Part shown: piece after piece, positions 1 to 8,589 of the stretch
How positions within the stretch are numbered: the stretch's first letter is position 1
How the letters are laid out: each line of letters opens with the position of its first letter
Source of the DNA: Lishizhenia tianjinensis
GTDB lineage: Bacteria; Bacteroidota; Bacteroidia; Flavobacteriales_D; Crocinitomicaceae
DNA: 64,000 nucleotides
Reading direction: 5' to 3'
NCBI GenBank assembly: GCA_943330745.2
Contig: CALQIX020000011.1
Coordinates: 1 to 64,000, forward strand
Notes under the pieces: generated by a model
What the model saw: only the letters and a program-made list of their open reading frames with translations
The model's database searches: none
What the model was told of the DNA's origin: nothing
Program-made: the position numbers and the translations under genes

Positions 1-48
1 TAAAGCCTCGATTTTCAAAATGATTTAGATTATAAAAAAAAATGGAAT

Positions 49-474
49 ATGAAAAAAATTATTATTGTTATTACTTTTTTAATAGGAACAATTGGTTGTA
101 TAAATAGCAATTCTCAAAAAAATGAGAATAAAATTAATGACCATCAAATGAATGATAGTTTAAATTTAGATTATCTATTTCAAACATGGTATGCTAAGCA
201 AATTCTTGTGAATGGAAAAGAAGATAAAGAAAACTATCCTGTGAATAATGATGAATTAACCTTAAAGCACGATATGACTTATGTTAGTATAGACCGTACT
301 TATGGCAATGTCGATGAAGGAACATGGTCAATAGTAAAACCTAATAAATTTATTATCAAAACAAAAGAGGAGTCTGTTACTTTCCTTATTTCAAAAATAA
401 CAAACGATGAATTAATAACTAAAATGGTGTCAAATGAGATCGAAATGATTATTAAATATTCAAATAAAAAATAG
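49..474 (+). CDS. Small lipoprotein, lipocalin-like layout, unknown function
   Basis: Probable outer-membrane or periplasmic lipoprotein of 141 residues. A short basic start and hydrophobic stretch end in a lipobox-like IGTIGC with the lipid-accepting Cys at residue 17. An Asn/Lys/Ser-rich linker follows, then a beta-rich body with TWYAKQI near residue 47 and GTWSIVKPNKF near residue 92. This layout recalls short lipocalin-like lipoproteins of Bacteroidota, but I see no decisive motif. The gene stands alone, with about 170 bp to the next unit, consistent with the one-gene units that follow. Upstream sequence is only 48 bp, so its promoter cannot be judged. Confidence 0.6.
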   Translation: MKKIIIVITFLIGTIGCINSNSQKNENKINDHQMNDSLNLDYLFQTWYAKQILVNGKEDKENYPVNNDELTLKHDMTYVSIDRTYGNVDEGTWSIVKPNKFIIKTKEESVTFLISKITNDELITKMVSNEIEMIIKYSNKK

Positions 475-648
475 TATTCGATAAATTAATATTTGAATGA
501 AAAAATTATAATAAAAAAGAGAGGTTTGAAACTTATATTCACTTTGAATAAAATGATCCCCATAACATCAACTAAAAGCCACGGGCTGAATAACCACAAC
601 CAAGATACCCGCGTCTCCTAGCTGCTAAACATTATATGCAATGAACCC

Positions 649-1107
649 ATGATACTTAAAAATTTTAAACCAAAGGTTGACCATTTAATTTGGTATGATA
701 AAATATGGATAGGATTACTTGCAGCGGGTATATTGGTTTCATTGTATGTTTACGCATGCACATGCTCGCTTGGAAACGTAGAAATCATAAAACAACTTGG
801 TTCATATTTCATCGTAATTAAATCACTTGATTATGTGGCTATCTTAATGATTGTAATAGGTTTAGTTTTTAATAAAGAAAGAGTTTTACAATTTCAACAA
901 TTATTAGGTCTAGTTATTTTAGTTTCTGTGATTATTGTAGCTATGTTGTACTTTCTTCCCTGTTCGGTCAACGAAGCGAAAGCAGGTACAATAAAATACT
1001 CCCTCTTTTGTCCGCAATATTCAATTGTTTCATGGTTAAATCTATTTTGGTTTGGCGTAATTGGTTTGGCAAACTTTGCCATTCCGCTTTTTGTGAGAAA
1101 AAAATGA
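649..1107 (+). CDS. Small integral membrane protein, unknown function
   Basis: A 152-residue membrane protein with about four predicted transmembrane segments (near residues 20-37, 58-74, 84-102 and 128-147). It contains a CTCS motif in the first loop and two further Cys residues (LPCSVNE, LFCPQ) that could form disulfides outside the membrane. The Cys placement loosely recalls small quinone-linked redox membrane proteins, but I cannot assign a family. ATG start; upstream lies a cassette-boundary-like stretch (600-645). The gene is not obviously co-transcribed with neighbours. Confidence 0.55.
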   Translation: MILKNFKPKVDHLIWYDKIWIGLLAAGILVSLYVYACTCSLGNVEIIKQLGSYFIVIKSLDYVAILMIVIGLVFNKERVLQFQQLLGLVILVSVIIVAMLYFLPCSVNEAKAGTIKYSLFCPQYSIVSWLNLFWFGVIGLANFAIPLFVRKK

Positions 1108-1130
1108 ATGCATTTAGCCAACCTACATAT

Positions 1131-1168
1131 CTTGCTTCGACCGACAAAGTCAGCAGCGCAGCTAAAAG
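1131..1168 (+). repeat. Intergenic repeat, copy A (partial)
   Basis: Partial copy of a dispersed intergenic repeat. The conserved core is CTTCGACCGAC(G/A)AAGT followed by CAGCAGCGCAGCTAAA. The first part can form a small hairpin (CTTCG/CGAAG in the fuller copies). The AT-rich right half of the repeat seen in other copies is missing here and is replaced by unrelated sequence up to about 1256. Confidence 0.6.
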
Positions 1169-1296
1169 ACAGTCTTTACTTAGGCACAGCTTCTGGTTAT
1201 GCTGTGATCCCGATGGCTTTCGGAATGTACGATTGCAAAACCAGAAAACGTTTTAAGTATTAGGTCATGACAACTCAAAAGTAAAAGATATATCAC

Positions 1297-1626
1297 TTGA
1301 GAACTAGAAATCTAAAAATATTCATTATCGTAGTACAATTATTGGTGTTGTCGATTTTCAATTTCCATTGTTTAAATTCTACAACTACTAACCATACCGG
1401 ACTTGACCTTAGTTTTTGGGCATCACTTTCATTTGTTTTCGGGACAGCATTGCTCTTGACTAGCAAATATAAGCCAAACTTAATAGGCAAGACAGACAAG
1501 CTAATTGTAATAATTTTCATTATTTCAATTTTGGCGACATTAAATATTTTACTCTTTGACCACTATAATATATTTGTAGAGTACGAAAGTTGGATGAAAA
1601 GAAACATGCCCCAAAAGCCGTTCTAA
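1297..1626 (+). CDS. Hypothetical small membrane protein
   Basis: A 109-residue ORF with three hydrophobic segments (about residues 7-24, 36-54 and 67-85). It would start at TTG (1297), since no ATG is near, so the start is uncertain. No family is recognised. It sits alone between the repeat at 1131 and the NTR-like gene at 1681. The minus-strand ORF overlapping it is a shadow. Confidence 0.4.
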   Translation: MRTRNLKIFIIVVQLLVLSIFNFHCLNSTTTNHTGLDLSFWASLSFVFGTALLLTSKYKPNLIGKTDKLIVIIFIISILATLNILLFDHYNIFVEYESWMKRNMPQKPF

Positions 1627-1680
1627 ATAATTGGCTCCTTTATGGAATAATACCTGTCAAATCATCTACATGAATAACGA

Positions 1681-2526
1681 ATGAAATACTTTTTCCTTTT
1701 ATCTGTATACTTTTTAATCCATTCGAATATTGCTTTCGGATGTTTGTGCAATGAACACAAGAAGTTTGATGTTTGGGATTATCTAAATTATACGCGAATT
1801 GTGAAAGGTGTGGTTCTTTCAATTGAGGAATTTCCTTATGCTGAACAAGTAGACTCAATGAACAACCAACAGGTTACGGGAGGTGGTTATCAACTCATAA
1901 AAATTAAAATTGAAGACATATATAAAGGTAATTTCTCTGATAGTATGATCTTTAAGACAGAATTATCAAACGGTGTAAATTGCACAAAAACATTCACCGT
2001 TGGAGAGGAATGGTATATTTTTTCTAGTTGGGTTGATGGGGAAAACGTCGTTCAAGGGTGCTCCTGGAGTCAGCGTGTGAACTCAAATCCCAAATTAATG
2101 TCCAAGGTCCTTCCAATGATAAAAGAAATATCAACTATAAAAAATAAATACATTGAAAAAAAATACCTTGATAGGGATTGTTCATTAAAAAGAGTAGCAA
2201 AAGGGAGAGTCGTTAATGGACAGGCTGAGGGCTTTTGGGTATTTTTAGATAAAAAAGGTAATCCCTATATGACAGGATATTATTCAAATGGAGTACCGGT
2301 TGGTTTATGGAAAGAGTATTATATGAATGCAAAGAATTTTGCGACTAAAAATGTTGCTGCCAAGTCCTATGTTGGATCAAAAGGAAATGCAAGTATTCGT
2401 TATAATTTAGAAGGGGAAATAATTTTTGGGACTTGTAATTCAATTTCAGAAATTCCATCCGAACTTTTTTCATTTGAAGAAGTGGATTATTTGAAAACGA
2501 GAGTGAACGTCTCCAACACGCATTAG
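1681..2526 (+). CDS. Secreted NTR/TIMP-like protein with C-terminal MORN-like repeats
   Basis: A 281-residue exported protein. Residues 1-20 are a signal peptide ending in IAFG, followed directly by CLC, the N-terminal Cys arrangement typical of netrin/TIMP-like (NTR) domains. Then come a hydrophobic strand (RIVKGVVLSIEE), a DIYKGNFSD motif around residue 83, Cys103 and the G-x-x-WYIFSS strand, as in bacterial NTR-like proteins. After residue 170 two MORN/YwqK-like motifs appear (GRVVNGQAEGFW and GYYSNGVPVGLWKEYY). The downstream frameshifted gene at 2646 carries the same NTR pattern, so this is probably a diverged tandem pair. Function is unknown; bacterial NTR-like domains are not well characterised. 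Confidence 0.6.
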   Translation: MKYFFLLSVYFLIHSNIAFGCLCNEHKKFDVWDYLNYTRIVKGVVLSIEEFPYAEQVDSMNNQQVTGGGYQLIKIKIEDIYKGNFSDSMIFKTELSNGVNCTKTFTVGEEWYIFSSWVDGENVVQGCSWSQRVNSNPKLMSKVLPMIKEISTIKNKYIEKKYLDRDCSLKRVAKGRVVNGQAEGFWVFLDKKGNPYMTGYYSNGVPVGLWKEYYMNAKNFATKNVAAKSYVGSKGNASIRYNLEGEIIFGTCNSISEIPSELFSFEEVDYLKTRVNVSNTH

Positions 2527-2645
2527 ACTTGACAAAAGTAAATTGAAACAGAAGGCCTATGCTCCACGAAAATTGGTGCTATTATTCCACAGATAATATT
2601 TAAAAAAAGTAACTTTAACATACTTACATATAAATTAGTAACTAG

Positions 2646-3165
2646 ATGTTGATACCCTATCAAAAAAATATTTTCCTGACATTTTTCCTCATTTTATTTT
2701 TGGACTGGTTACTCATATGCTTGTAGCTGCGAGGGTGAAGGAACTGTTGCAGGTAGCGTAAAATATACTGATATTGTTTTTAGTGGACAAGTTGTTTCAA
2801 GTACGTTAACCACAAATTATGACAGTTTGGGAATCATTGTTTCCGGCGATACAAATTATAGTTGTTTTGAGCTGCATGAATTCCCAACAGCCGTTGTAAA
2901 AATAAAAGTTGACAGAATGTATAAAGGTCAATTGGTTACAGATACCCTGACTATTTTAACACCGCCAAATGATGCGTCATGTGGCGGTGATTTTCAGGTT
3001 GGACAAAGGTATATTGTATATGCAACTATTTTTGACGAAATGTTAATGACTGACAAAGTCAAAAGACGGACGTTCGATAATAAAACCTTTTGGACAAATC
3101 GATGTACTCGAACACAGAATTGGAATACAACTGAAGAAAATGAAATCATAAAGGTGATAAAATAA
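2646..3165 (+). pseudogene. Frameshifted NTR/TIMP-like secreted protein
   Basis: The start codon at 2646 opens a signal peptide (MLIPYQKNIFLTFFLILF), but that frame ends at a TAG near 2727. The mature part continues in another frame as YACSCEGEG..., and runs to the TAA at 3165. Removing one T from the T-run near 2698-2702 joins the two frames into a continuous signal peptide plus mature protein. The mature part repeats the NTR pattern of the preceding gene: Cys-x-Cys at the cleavage site, VFSGQVVS, RMYKGQLVTDT, a central Cys and GQRYIVYA. It is either a recent pseudogene, a slippage-controlled gene or a sequencing error. Confidence 0.6.
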
Positions 3166-3500
3166 GGCAAACCAATGGAAAGATATCGGGGCAATCGGCT
3201 CAACTATTTGATATAATGAAATTGTGATGTGTCAAACACATGCATAGCCTAAAATATGTTTTGGATAAATTGAAATACAGTTAGATAAAAGATTCATGAA
3301 ATTTTCAATATAAGTTTCTAAAAATCTTTAGCGCCCTATTCTACAATTTGTGCGATTACAATAATTACATCTAATATTCATACAATAAGTAAGTTTAGTT
3401 GTATATTCGTAAGGTCACATACATTCGCTTATACATCCAAAATAGGAAGAAAGGAGAAGGTTTTTGGCGGTTAGCAACAAGTTAGGGTCAATTTGTAATT
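3166..3500. other. Intergenic stretch without gene
   Basis: This 335-bp AT-rich stretch has no convincing ORF. Near its right end lies GGCGGTTAGCAACAAGTTAGGG (about 3465-3486, written here as two overlapping motifs, GGCGGTTAGC and AAGTTAGGG). The GTTAGGG is matched by CCCTAAC just after the next gene, so the unit 3480-3870 is bracketed by complementary heptamers. Confidence 0.4.
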
Positions 3501-3854
3501 ATGATAAATTTATTCCGCAGAAAAAATAATGTTCAATTTACTGAAGATAATGTCGGTCGTTTTACAGAATTACTAACCGAAATTTATGTTATTTTAAGAG
3601 ATAATGCCTATTCACATCAAGCTGAATGCATCATGCAAATATTGACGGCAGTACAGAAACAAGATGCAGATATGTTTAAGCAAAAAGTAATTTCAACAGA
3701 CATGCTAGGTGGTGCTGGTTCCGTTATTGATGTAAGTCTTTGTGATGAGGAAATAGTGAAAAGATTTTATCGTTTAATAAATGACTTTTTAAAATTAACA
3801 CTAAAAGCAGGCTTGAATCATCGAGCAATTAAATCTAGAATAACTAAAGAATAA
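3501..3854 (+). CDS. Hypothetical protein, possibly DUF6966-like
   Basis: A 117-residue soluble, largely helical protein without signal peptide, unlike most neighbours. Residues 69-90 read LGGAGSVIDVSLCDEE, a glycine-rich turn plus acidic stretch reminiscent of small DUF6966-type proteins often found among immunity genes; that assignment is from memory and weak. It is bracketed by the complementary heptamers GTTAGGG (upstream) and CCCTAAC (downstream), as in a mobile one-gene unit. Confidence 0.5.
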   Translation: MINLFRRKNNVQFTEDNVGRFTELLTEIYVILRDNAYSHQAECIMQILTAVQKQDADMFKQKVISTDMLGGAGSVIDVSLCDEEIVKRFYRLINDFLKLTLKAGLNHRAIKSRITKE

Positions 3855-3861
3855 AAACTAA

Positions 3862-3955
3862 CCCTAACACCACTTTGCCGCAACGCGCACGAATTGAAAA
3901 AATTATTAAATTAGTTGCGTTCGCGCTGCGGTAAGCCCGAAAATGGTATGGGTAA
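3862..3955. repeat. Imperfect palindrome at cassette-like boundary
   Basis: A roughly 90-bp imperfect inverted repeat follows the stop codon of the 3501 gene. The left arm CTTTGCCGCAACGCGC (3873-3888) matches the reverse complement of GCGTTCGCGCTGCGGTAAG (3917-3935) with a few bulges. The outer ends CCCTAACACC and GGTATGGG are also roughly complementary. The GC-rich arms stand out in AT-rich DNA. The architecture (outer heptamer, long bulged stem, ORF-proximal position) resembles an integron attC site, although the outer heptamers do not fit GTTRRRY exactly. Confidence 0.45.
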
Positions 3956-3974
3956 TGACATACAGAATAATTAC

Positions 3975-4613
3975 ATGATAAAATTTCTCTCTTTATTATT
4001 TTTAATCTTCATAATCGGTTGTCAAAATTCGAATGAGAAGAATAGTAAAGAAATTACAATAAAAAATAAAAAGCCAGATTCTGAACTTGATAAAGATACA
4101 TCTAGTGCTGATTTGGTCGGTGACAGTATGCTTTGCTCGATGTATTCACGAATGGCACCTTTGAATAAAATCGTTTTTGACACATTTGATCATAACCCTT
4201 TAGAAAACATCAAAATAATTACCTCATTAAAATTTGAACTTACCATTGATGAATGCATGAAAGGATATGAAGATGTATATTCAAGAAAACTGAAACTGGA
4301 GAATGGAATTGTAATAGAATTTATGGAGGATAATTCCAATTCAAAAAATCCATTTATCACCGTTGTTGATCATAAGTTATTCTCAATCAAAAAGTTGTTA
4401 GGTGAAATGTTTATTAAAGAATCTGAAATTTATTTTCATTACGACGCTGGAAAAATATACAAACTTTCAAATGGAAACATACTATTTGTTGAGCAACCTG
4501 CATCGTGGAGTGGAAGAGCAACCATTTTTGATTGTTATCAATATTTTGACTTAAAAAAGAGAGAAATTATTCAATTTATTGAGAAAGATGAATTCATTAA
4601 GACTTTAAAATAA
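3975..4613 (+). CDS. Hypothetical lipoprotein
   Basis: I place the start at ATG 3975, because the protein then begins with a clean lipoprotein signal (MIKFLSLLFLIFIIGC, Cys16); the longer upstream reading merely runs through the palindrome. The 212-residue product has a charged Lys/Asn/Ser linker and a beta-rich body with no recognised motif. It is a one-gene unit between the palindrome at 3862 and repeat copy B. Confidence 0.6.
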   Translation: MIKFLSLLFLIFIIGCQNSNEKNSKEITIKNKKPDSELDKDTSSADLVGDSMLCSMYSRMAPLNKIVFDTFDHNPLENIKIITSLKFELTIDECMKGYEDVYSRKLKLENGIVIEFMEDNSNSKNPFITVVDHKLFSIKKLLGEMFIKESEIYFHYDAGKIYKLSNGNILFVEQPASWSGRATIFDCYQYFDLKKREIIQFIEKDEFIKTLK

Positions 4614-4630
4614 TATACCCACAGCTATCA

Positions 4631-4750
4631 TACGCCAGCCTCAAATCTCCCTTCGACCGACGAAGTCAGCAGCGAAGCTAAACGAGGATAATATTTGAAA
4701 CATAATATTCTTAACTTCGATGTAACGATTTATTTAAAGAGTCGGGCTGT
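4631..4750 (+). repeat. Intergenic repeat, copy B
   Basis: Full-length but diverged copy of the dispersed repeat. It contains CCAGCCTC, then CTTCGACCGACGAAGTCAGC with a hairpin, GCTAAAC, an AT-rich part (TATTCTTAACTTCGATGTAA) and GTCGGGCTGTG. It is followed by AAAACCGTTAGCAGGC (4763-4778) before the YiiX-like gene. Confidence 0.6.
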
Positions 4751-4813
4751 GCCCCAAGCACAAAACCGTTAGCAGGCAAACGTAGCGGACGACAATACAA
4801 CGACAAACTACAA

Positions 4814-5494
4814 ATGAAAAAAACAATATTCATACTTGGACTTTTAGGACTGACAATTTTCGGTGGACTCTATGCAAAACGCCAATTTTACGAACCAAAA
4901 AACAAACTTAAAAATGCAAGAACAGAAGAAAAAAATCTTGTTCACCAAGACGAAATAAAAAGTGGCGACCTTATTTTCCAGACTTCACTATCTGGACAAA
5001 GCAAAGCAATTCAACTTGCGACTAAATCAAAATATTCGCATTGCGGTCTTATCTTCAAAGATGGCAACGACTTTTATGTTTTTGAAGCTGTTCAACCTGT
5101 TAAGCGGACGCCACTTGATAAATGGATTGCTCGGGGACAAGATGGAAAATATGTAATCAAACGACTTAAAAACGCTGACCAAGTTTTAACTCCTGCGACA
5201 TTAACAAAAATGAAACAAGTTGGTGACCAGTTCAACGGCAAAAATTACGACTTGACATTTGAGTGGTCAGACGACAAAATTTATTGCTCAGAACTTATTT
5301 GGAAAATATACAATCGTGCGACAGGAATCGAAATTGGTAAACTGGAAAAACTTAGCAGTTTTGACTTGACAAATGAAGCGGTTAAGAAAAAAATAAAAGA
5401 ACGTTATGGCGACAAAATTCCAACAGAAGAAATTGTAATTTCACCAGCATCAATATTTGATAGCGAACTTTTGAAAACGATAAAATCAAACTAA
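4814..5494 (+). CDS. YiiX/YebB-like permuted papain-fold (NlpC/P60 superfamily) protein
   Basis: A 226-residue protein with an N-terminal hydrophobic signal/anchor (residues 4-21). The body has the permuted papain-like arrangement: SGDLIFQ near residue 51, SKYSHCGLIF with the likely catalytic His near residue 77, and YCSELIWKIY with the likely catalytic Cys near residue 159. These are the hallmarks of the YiiX family of lipid- or amide-directed hydrolases. The substrate is unknown. Codon and base use differ from the neighbours (more GAC, GCG and ACA, fewer poly-A/T runs), and it is flanked by cassette-boundary-like palindromes, which suggests transfer. Confidence 0.75.
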   Translation: MKKTIFILGLLGLTIFGGLYAKRQFYEPKNKLKNARTEEKNLVHQDEIKSGDLIFQTSLSGQSKAIQLATKSKYSHCGLIFKDGNDFYVFEAVQPVKRTPLDKWIARGQDGKYVIKRLKNADQVLTPATLTKMKQVGDQFNGKNYDLTFEWSDDKIYCSELIWKIYNRATGIEIGKLEKLSSFDLTNEAVKKKIKERYGDKIPTEEIVISPASIFDSELLKTIKSN

Positions 5495-5513
5495 TGACAG
5501 CAACGCAAGACAG

Positions 5514-5655
5514 AACGCCTGCTTATACCAGCACCTACAAGAAATTGGCGGTTAAGTGGTTAATTGAAGCTTTGTGCTTCGTATCACGTTTCTGTGCTAG
5601 CAGAAAATTAAGTACTTCGAAATCAGCTCCTTCACCAGGCGTCAAAACGTTGTAC
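5514..5655. repeat. Imperfect palindromic intergenic element
   Basis: The end sequences AACGCCTG (5514-5521) and CAGGCGT (5636-5642) are complementary, and inner segments such as AAGCTTTGTGCTT and TTGGCGGTTAAG give a GC-richer, foldable stretch of about 140 bp. It ends in AAAACGTTGTACTAAGG, just before the next gene. The layout resembles the palindrome at 3862 and may mark the end of the YiiX-like unit. Confidence 0.4.
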
Positions 5656-5674
5656 TAAGGCTAAACAGACAAAT

Positions 5675-6094
5675 ATGACTCGAATAATAACAGGTTTATT
5701 TTTTATAATTTGCTTTCAGAGCATTGGATATTGTGATACTATAACCAATTGGCAAGTATATCATAATAATCGTTTGCTAGCTAAATTCAATATAATGAAT
5801 GTAAAAAATGAAATAGTCTTCAAGAAGCAGAATTTAAAAAAAGGAGATTCGGTTACAGTCAATTATTTTAGAGATACTCCTTGTTTTGACTGTTTATCGT
5901 TTTTAAGTGTAGAAGATGGAAAACACCATGTAGTAACATACTGGAAGGGCAACGGTACATTCACACCAAAAACATTCTCATTGGACAAATTAATGGAATC
6001 TGGAAAGGGCTATTTTGAAATTTATTATCACGATGGGGAGATTAAATCTAGAACTCAAAGACAATTACTTTTTAGAATAAAAATTGAATACTAA
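5675..6094 (+). CDS. Hypothetical secreted protein
   Basis: A 139-residue protein with a signal peptide (about residues 1-20, ending SIGYC). The mature part is beta-rich and contains a CFDC motif in the middle (RDTPCFDCLSF), which could be a disulfide or a metal-binding turn, but no family is recognised. It is followed by the small TPR-like lipoprotein gene at 6199, with about 105 bp between. Confidence 0.5.
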   Translation: MTRIITGLFFIICFQSIGYCDTITNWQVYHNNRLLAKFNIMNVKNEIVFKKQNLKKGDSVTVNYFRDTPCFDCLSFLSVEDGKHHVVTYWKGNGTFTPKTFSLDKLMESGKGYFEIYYHDGEIKSRTQRQLLFRIKIEY

Positions 6095-6198
6095 TGCAAA
6101 GAGTAACAAGGAAATCCAGAAAACTGTAAACGAACAAGCAATCCAAGATTTTTGTATCAAAAAAGTTCTGCGTTATAAAATCATTATTTTTACCTCAT

Positions 6199-6834
6199 AT
6201 GTTGCTGTGGAATTATATACATATACGAAAGAGGATAATTACCTTAATTGCTCTTCTTATTTTAGTTTTACAAGGATGTGATTCAAAAGAAGAATTCAAA
6301 AAACATATACCGAATAAAGATGCTGTAATGCTTTATAAAGAAGCAGTGAAAATGGCCATGTTGGAAAATGAATACAGTGAAAAAGTAGATAGCGCCATAA
6401 CCATTTTAGAGAGAGCAATAAGTATCGATTCACTTTATATCGAACCTCATTTTGGAATAATTAGGTTTGCCAGACTTGATAAAGACAAAACTCGAGCATT
6501 CAATTATTGCCATAGAGCTCAGAGGATTTATAAAAATTACCCGGAGTTCTTCATGATTGAAGGTATGATTCGTGAATCAAATAATGAGGGCCAAAAAGCC
6601 AAATCACTGTATAGAAAAGCACTACATATCTACGAGAACGACCTTAGGGATAAAATCACAGAGAACCCAGATTTAGCATTGAATTACATTGTATGCTTAT
6701 ATCTTAACAATCAAAAACTGGAGGCAAAAAATAAGCTAGAAGAAATTAAAACAAAGAATAAAACAAACAATTTATACAATAAATTAACCATTGAAATCCT
6801 AATGGAAGGCTATCAAGAAATAAGAAAAAGATGA
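6199..6834 (+). CDS. TPR-like lipoprotein
   Basis: A 211-residue protein. The start ATG 6199 gives a slightly long, basic N-region followed by a hydrophobic stretch and the lipobox ILVLQGC (Cys about residue 27). The mature part consists of helix pairs with TPR-like character (ERAISIDSLYIEPHFGIIRFA and KSLYRKALHIYE segments). It is probably a periplasm-facing scaffold of unknown partner. Followed by repeat copy C. Confidence 0.55.
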   Translation: MLLWNYIHIRKRIITLIALLILVLQGCDSKEEFKKHIPNKDAVMLYKEAVKMAMLENEYSEKVDSAITILERAISIDSLYIEPHFGIIRFARLDKDKTRAFNYCHRAQRIYKNYPEFFMIEGMIRESNNEGQKAKSLYRKALHIYENDLRDKITENPDLALNYIVCLYLNNQKLEAKNKLEEIKTKNKTNNLYNKLTIEILMEGYQEIRKR

Positions 6835-6850
6835 CTCTAATAGTACCACA

Positions 6851-6970
6851 ATCGCCAACCCTCCAATCTCATTTCGACCGACGAAGTCAGCAGCGCAGCT
6901 AAACAACAATTTATTAGTAAGAAAATATTTTTAACTTCGAAATATTAATTTAATTTGAAAGTTCGGCCGC
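6851..6970 (+). repeat. Intergenic repeat, copy C
   Basis: This is one of the best copies: CGCCAACCCTCC, then TTCGACCGACGAAGTCAGC, AGCGCAGCTAAACAACAA, TTTATTAGTAAGAAAATA, TTTTTAACTTCGAAATATTA and AATTTGAAAGTTCGGCC. The right half (AACTTCGAAAT ... ATTTGAAAGTT) is itself a near-perfect inverted repeat. AAACCATTAACGGCAATCG follows immediately before the next gene. Confidence 0.7.
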
Positions 6971-7007
6971 TCGCCAAACAGTAAACCATTAACGGCAATC
7001 GAATTCC

Positions 7008-7433
7008 ATGCGAAATCTGACACACGTATTAAACAAGGATAAAAACCAAAGAATTATCAATGGAATAATTTTTCTATTCCTTCTTGTTTGGATTATTGCC
7101 AAATTAAGGTATGTCTATTATGCAAGTGGTATAATGGTGCACTATAAGTATGACCTGCTTAAGTTGATTGCGTTAATATATTTGGCTCAAACATTCTTAA
7201 ACAAAACCTGGCTTAATTCCATAACAATAAGTATTTATTTGATATTGACAGGATACGTCATGTTCACTTACATGTATTTCTACATTGACGAGAATGATTT
7301 TTACTGGCAAAAAGAAAATGGAATTTTAATAAAATCATGTGGGACTTTTGTCAAATTGTCAATACTATTGATTATTCTTTGGTTTACGATAAAACTTAGG
7401 CCAATCAAAAATAATGTCCTAATTTCAGAGTAA
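7008..7433 (+). CDS. Hypothetical membrane protein
   Basis: A 141-residue protein with about four transmembrane helices (near residues 19-37, 49-64, 70-92 and 113-130). No family is recognised. It follows repeat copy C and stands alone in its unit. Confidence 0.5.
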   Translation: MRNLTHVLNKDKNQRIINGIIFLFLLVWIIAKLRYVYYASGIMVHYKYDLLKLIALIYLAQTFLNKTWLNSITISIYLILTGYVMFTYMYFYIDENDFYWQKENGILIKSCGTFVKLSILLIILWFTIKLRPIKNNVLISE

Positions 7434-7498
7434 AAGAGGTTTTTAGAAGTTCGGCAAAACAAATCGTATAATTGGTAATCTTCAAAATGTTATAAATT

Positions 7499-8017
7499 AT
7501 GAAGTATATTCTAATATTGACTCTACTTTTAACTAGTATCCATTTATACGGACAAAGGGACTATAAATATGTTTATGAATTGAATCAGGACGCTGAATTA
7601 ATAATAACTGATTCAATGACAATTCGTGGAAGAGACACATCACGAATTCAACTTATTTTACTGGATGAAAATGATTTGCCAATTTCATTCTGCAAAGTAA
7701 AACTCGAGAACTCAAATACAACATTTAATCAATTAGTTGATAAAAATGGAGTTACAAATTTTTCTGTTCTATCCGGAAATTGGTCCTTTAAAATAACCTC
7801 ACCTGAATTCAAAGATTTTAACCGAAACATTCAACTAAACATAAACGAAGAATTACAACTCACTTTTCATCTCGTTGCATTGGAAGATAAAATAACAGTC
7901 TACTCTCAGACCGAGATGAATAGACAAGAACTTGATAGGATTAAATATTGTGTGGCTACCCGTAAAAAGCCGCATGATTGCATTAAGAAAGAATTTAAAA
8001 TTGTGATAGAAATTTAA
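7499..8017 (+). CDS. Secreted protein with carboxypeptidase-regulatory-like domain
   Basis: A 172-residue exported protein with a signal peptide ending in LYGQ, the common Bacteroidota cleavage pattern. Residues 50-125 look like a CarboxypepD_reg/Cna-B-like beta sandwich (LLDENDLPISFCKVKLENS, VDKNGVTNFSVLSG, WSFKITSPEF), usually an extension domain in outer-membrane or adhesion proteins. Here it is nearly the whole protein. Role unknown. Confidence 0.5.
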   Translation: MKYILILTLLLTSIHLYGQRDYKYVYELNQDAELIITDSMTIRGRDTSRIQLILLDENDLPISFCKVKLENSNTTFNQLVDKNGVTNFSVLSGNWSFKITSPEFKDFNRNIQLNINEELQLTFHLVALEDKITVYSQTEMNRQELDRIKYCVATRKKPHDCIKKEFKIVIEI

Positions 8018-8103
8018 AGTAAATACGGCAAATGAAAGCCGTTAACTCGATTGCCTGTGTATTATCGTTAAATAATTTAAGTGGTTATCAAAAAACTCTG
8101 CTT

Positions 8104-8523
8104 ATGAGAAGAATTATTATATGCTCAGTCTTTATTCTTTACCAATCTTCAATTTTTTCACAGGAGAAATCAAGAGGTATTTCAAAAATCGAAACAATTG
8201 ATCGATTGTTGATCGGTAAAAAAATCAACCGGGCATTGAAAATATTAGCAATAGACACAAATTGGACGATCATCCATGAACCTCCAATGATTTCGCAAGG
8301 TATTCAGACCACTGAAATTGATGGATATAAAGTGCAATTAATTACAAAGCGAGTTCCAATTGGCAAATTCAGAAAAAATAAATCCAAAAAAATGGATTAC
8401 TCACTAATTCTTAGACATAGAATAATTGGTATTTCATGGGAAACTGAAGGGAAATGCAAATCTGTTGGAGATATAATACCTCAATATGCATATGACAAAT
8501 ATGGACCCTGTGATAAAAAGTAG
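8104..8523 (+). CDS. Hypothetical secreted protein
   Basis: The start at ATG 8104 yields a signal peptide (MRRIIICSVFILYQSSIFSQ); the ORF extends upstream to 8032, but that part runs through GCCGTTAACTCGATTGCC, which looks like a unit boundary. The 139-residue mature protein is basic, with Lys/Arg-rich segments and no recognised domain. Confidence 0.5.
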   Translation: MRRIIICSVFILYQSSIFSQEKSRGISKIETIDRLLIGKKINRALKILAIDTNWTIIHEPPMISQGIQTTEIDGYKVQLITKRVPIGKFRKNKSKKMDYSLILRHRIIGISWETEGKCKSVGDIIPQYAYDKYGPCDKK

Positions 8524-8589
8524 TTTTCTGGTAAAACAGGGTGAAAAATGGTGTCAATAATACGTGCTATCACAGCCGTCATGATGCCA

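Noticed and set aside
1008..1256. 82-residue plus-strand ORF
   Set aside because: It overlaps the end of the 649 gene and runs through repeat copy A; its sequence is not protein-like.
3862..3955. Calling this palindrome a true integron attC site
   Set aside because: Outer heptamers do not fit GTTRRRY/RYYYAAC and no integrase is in the window, so it is kept as attC-like only.
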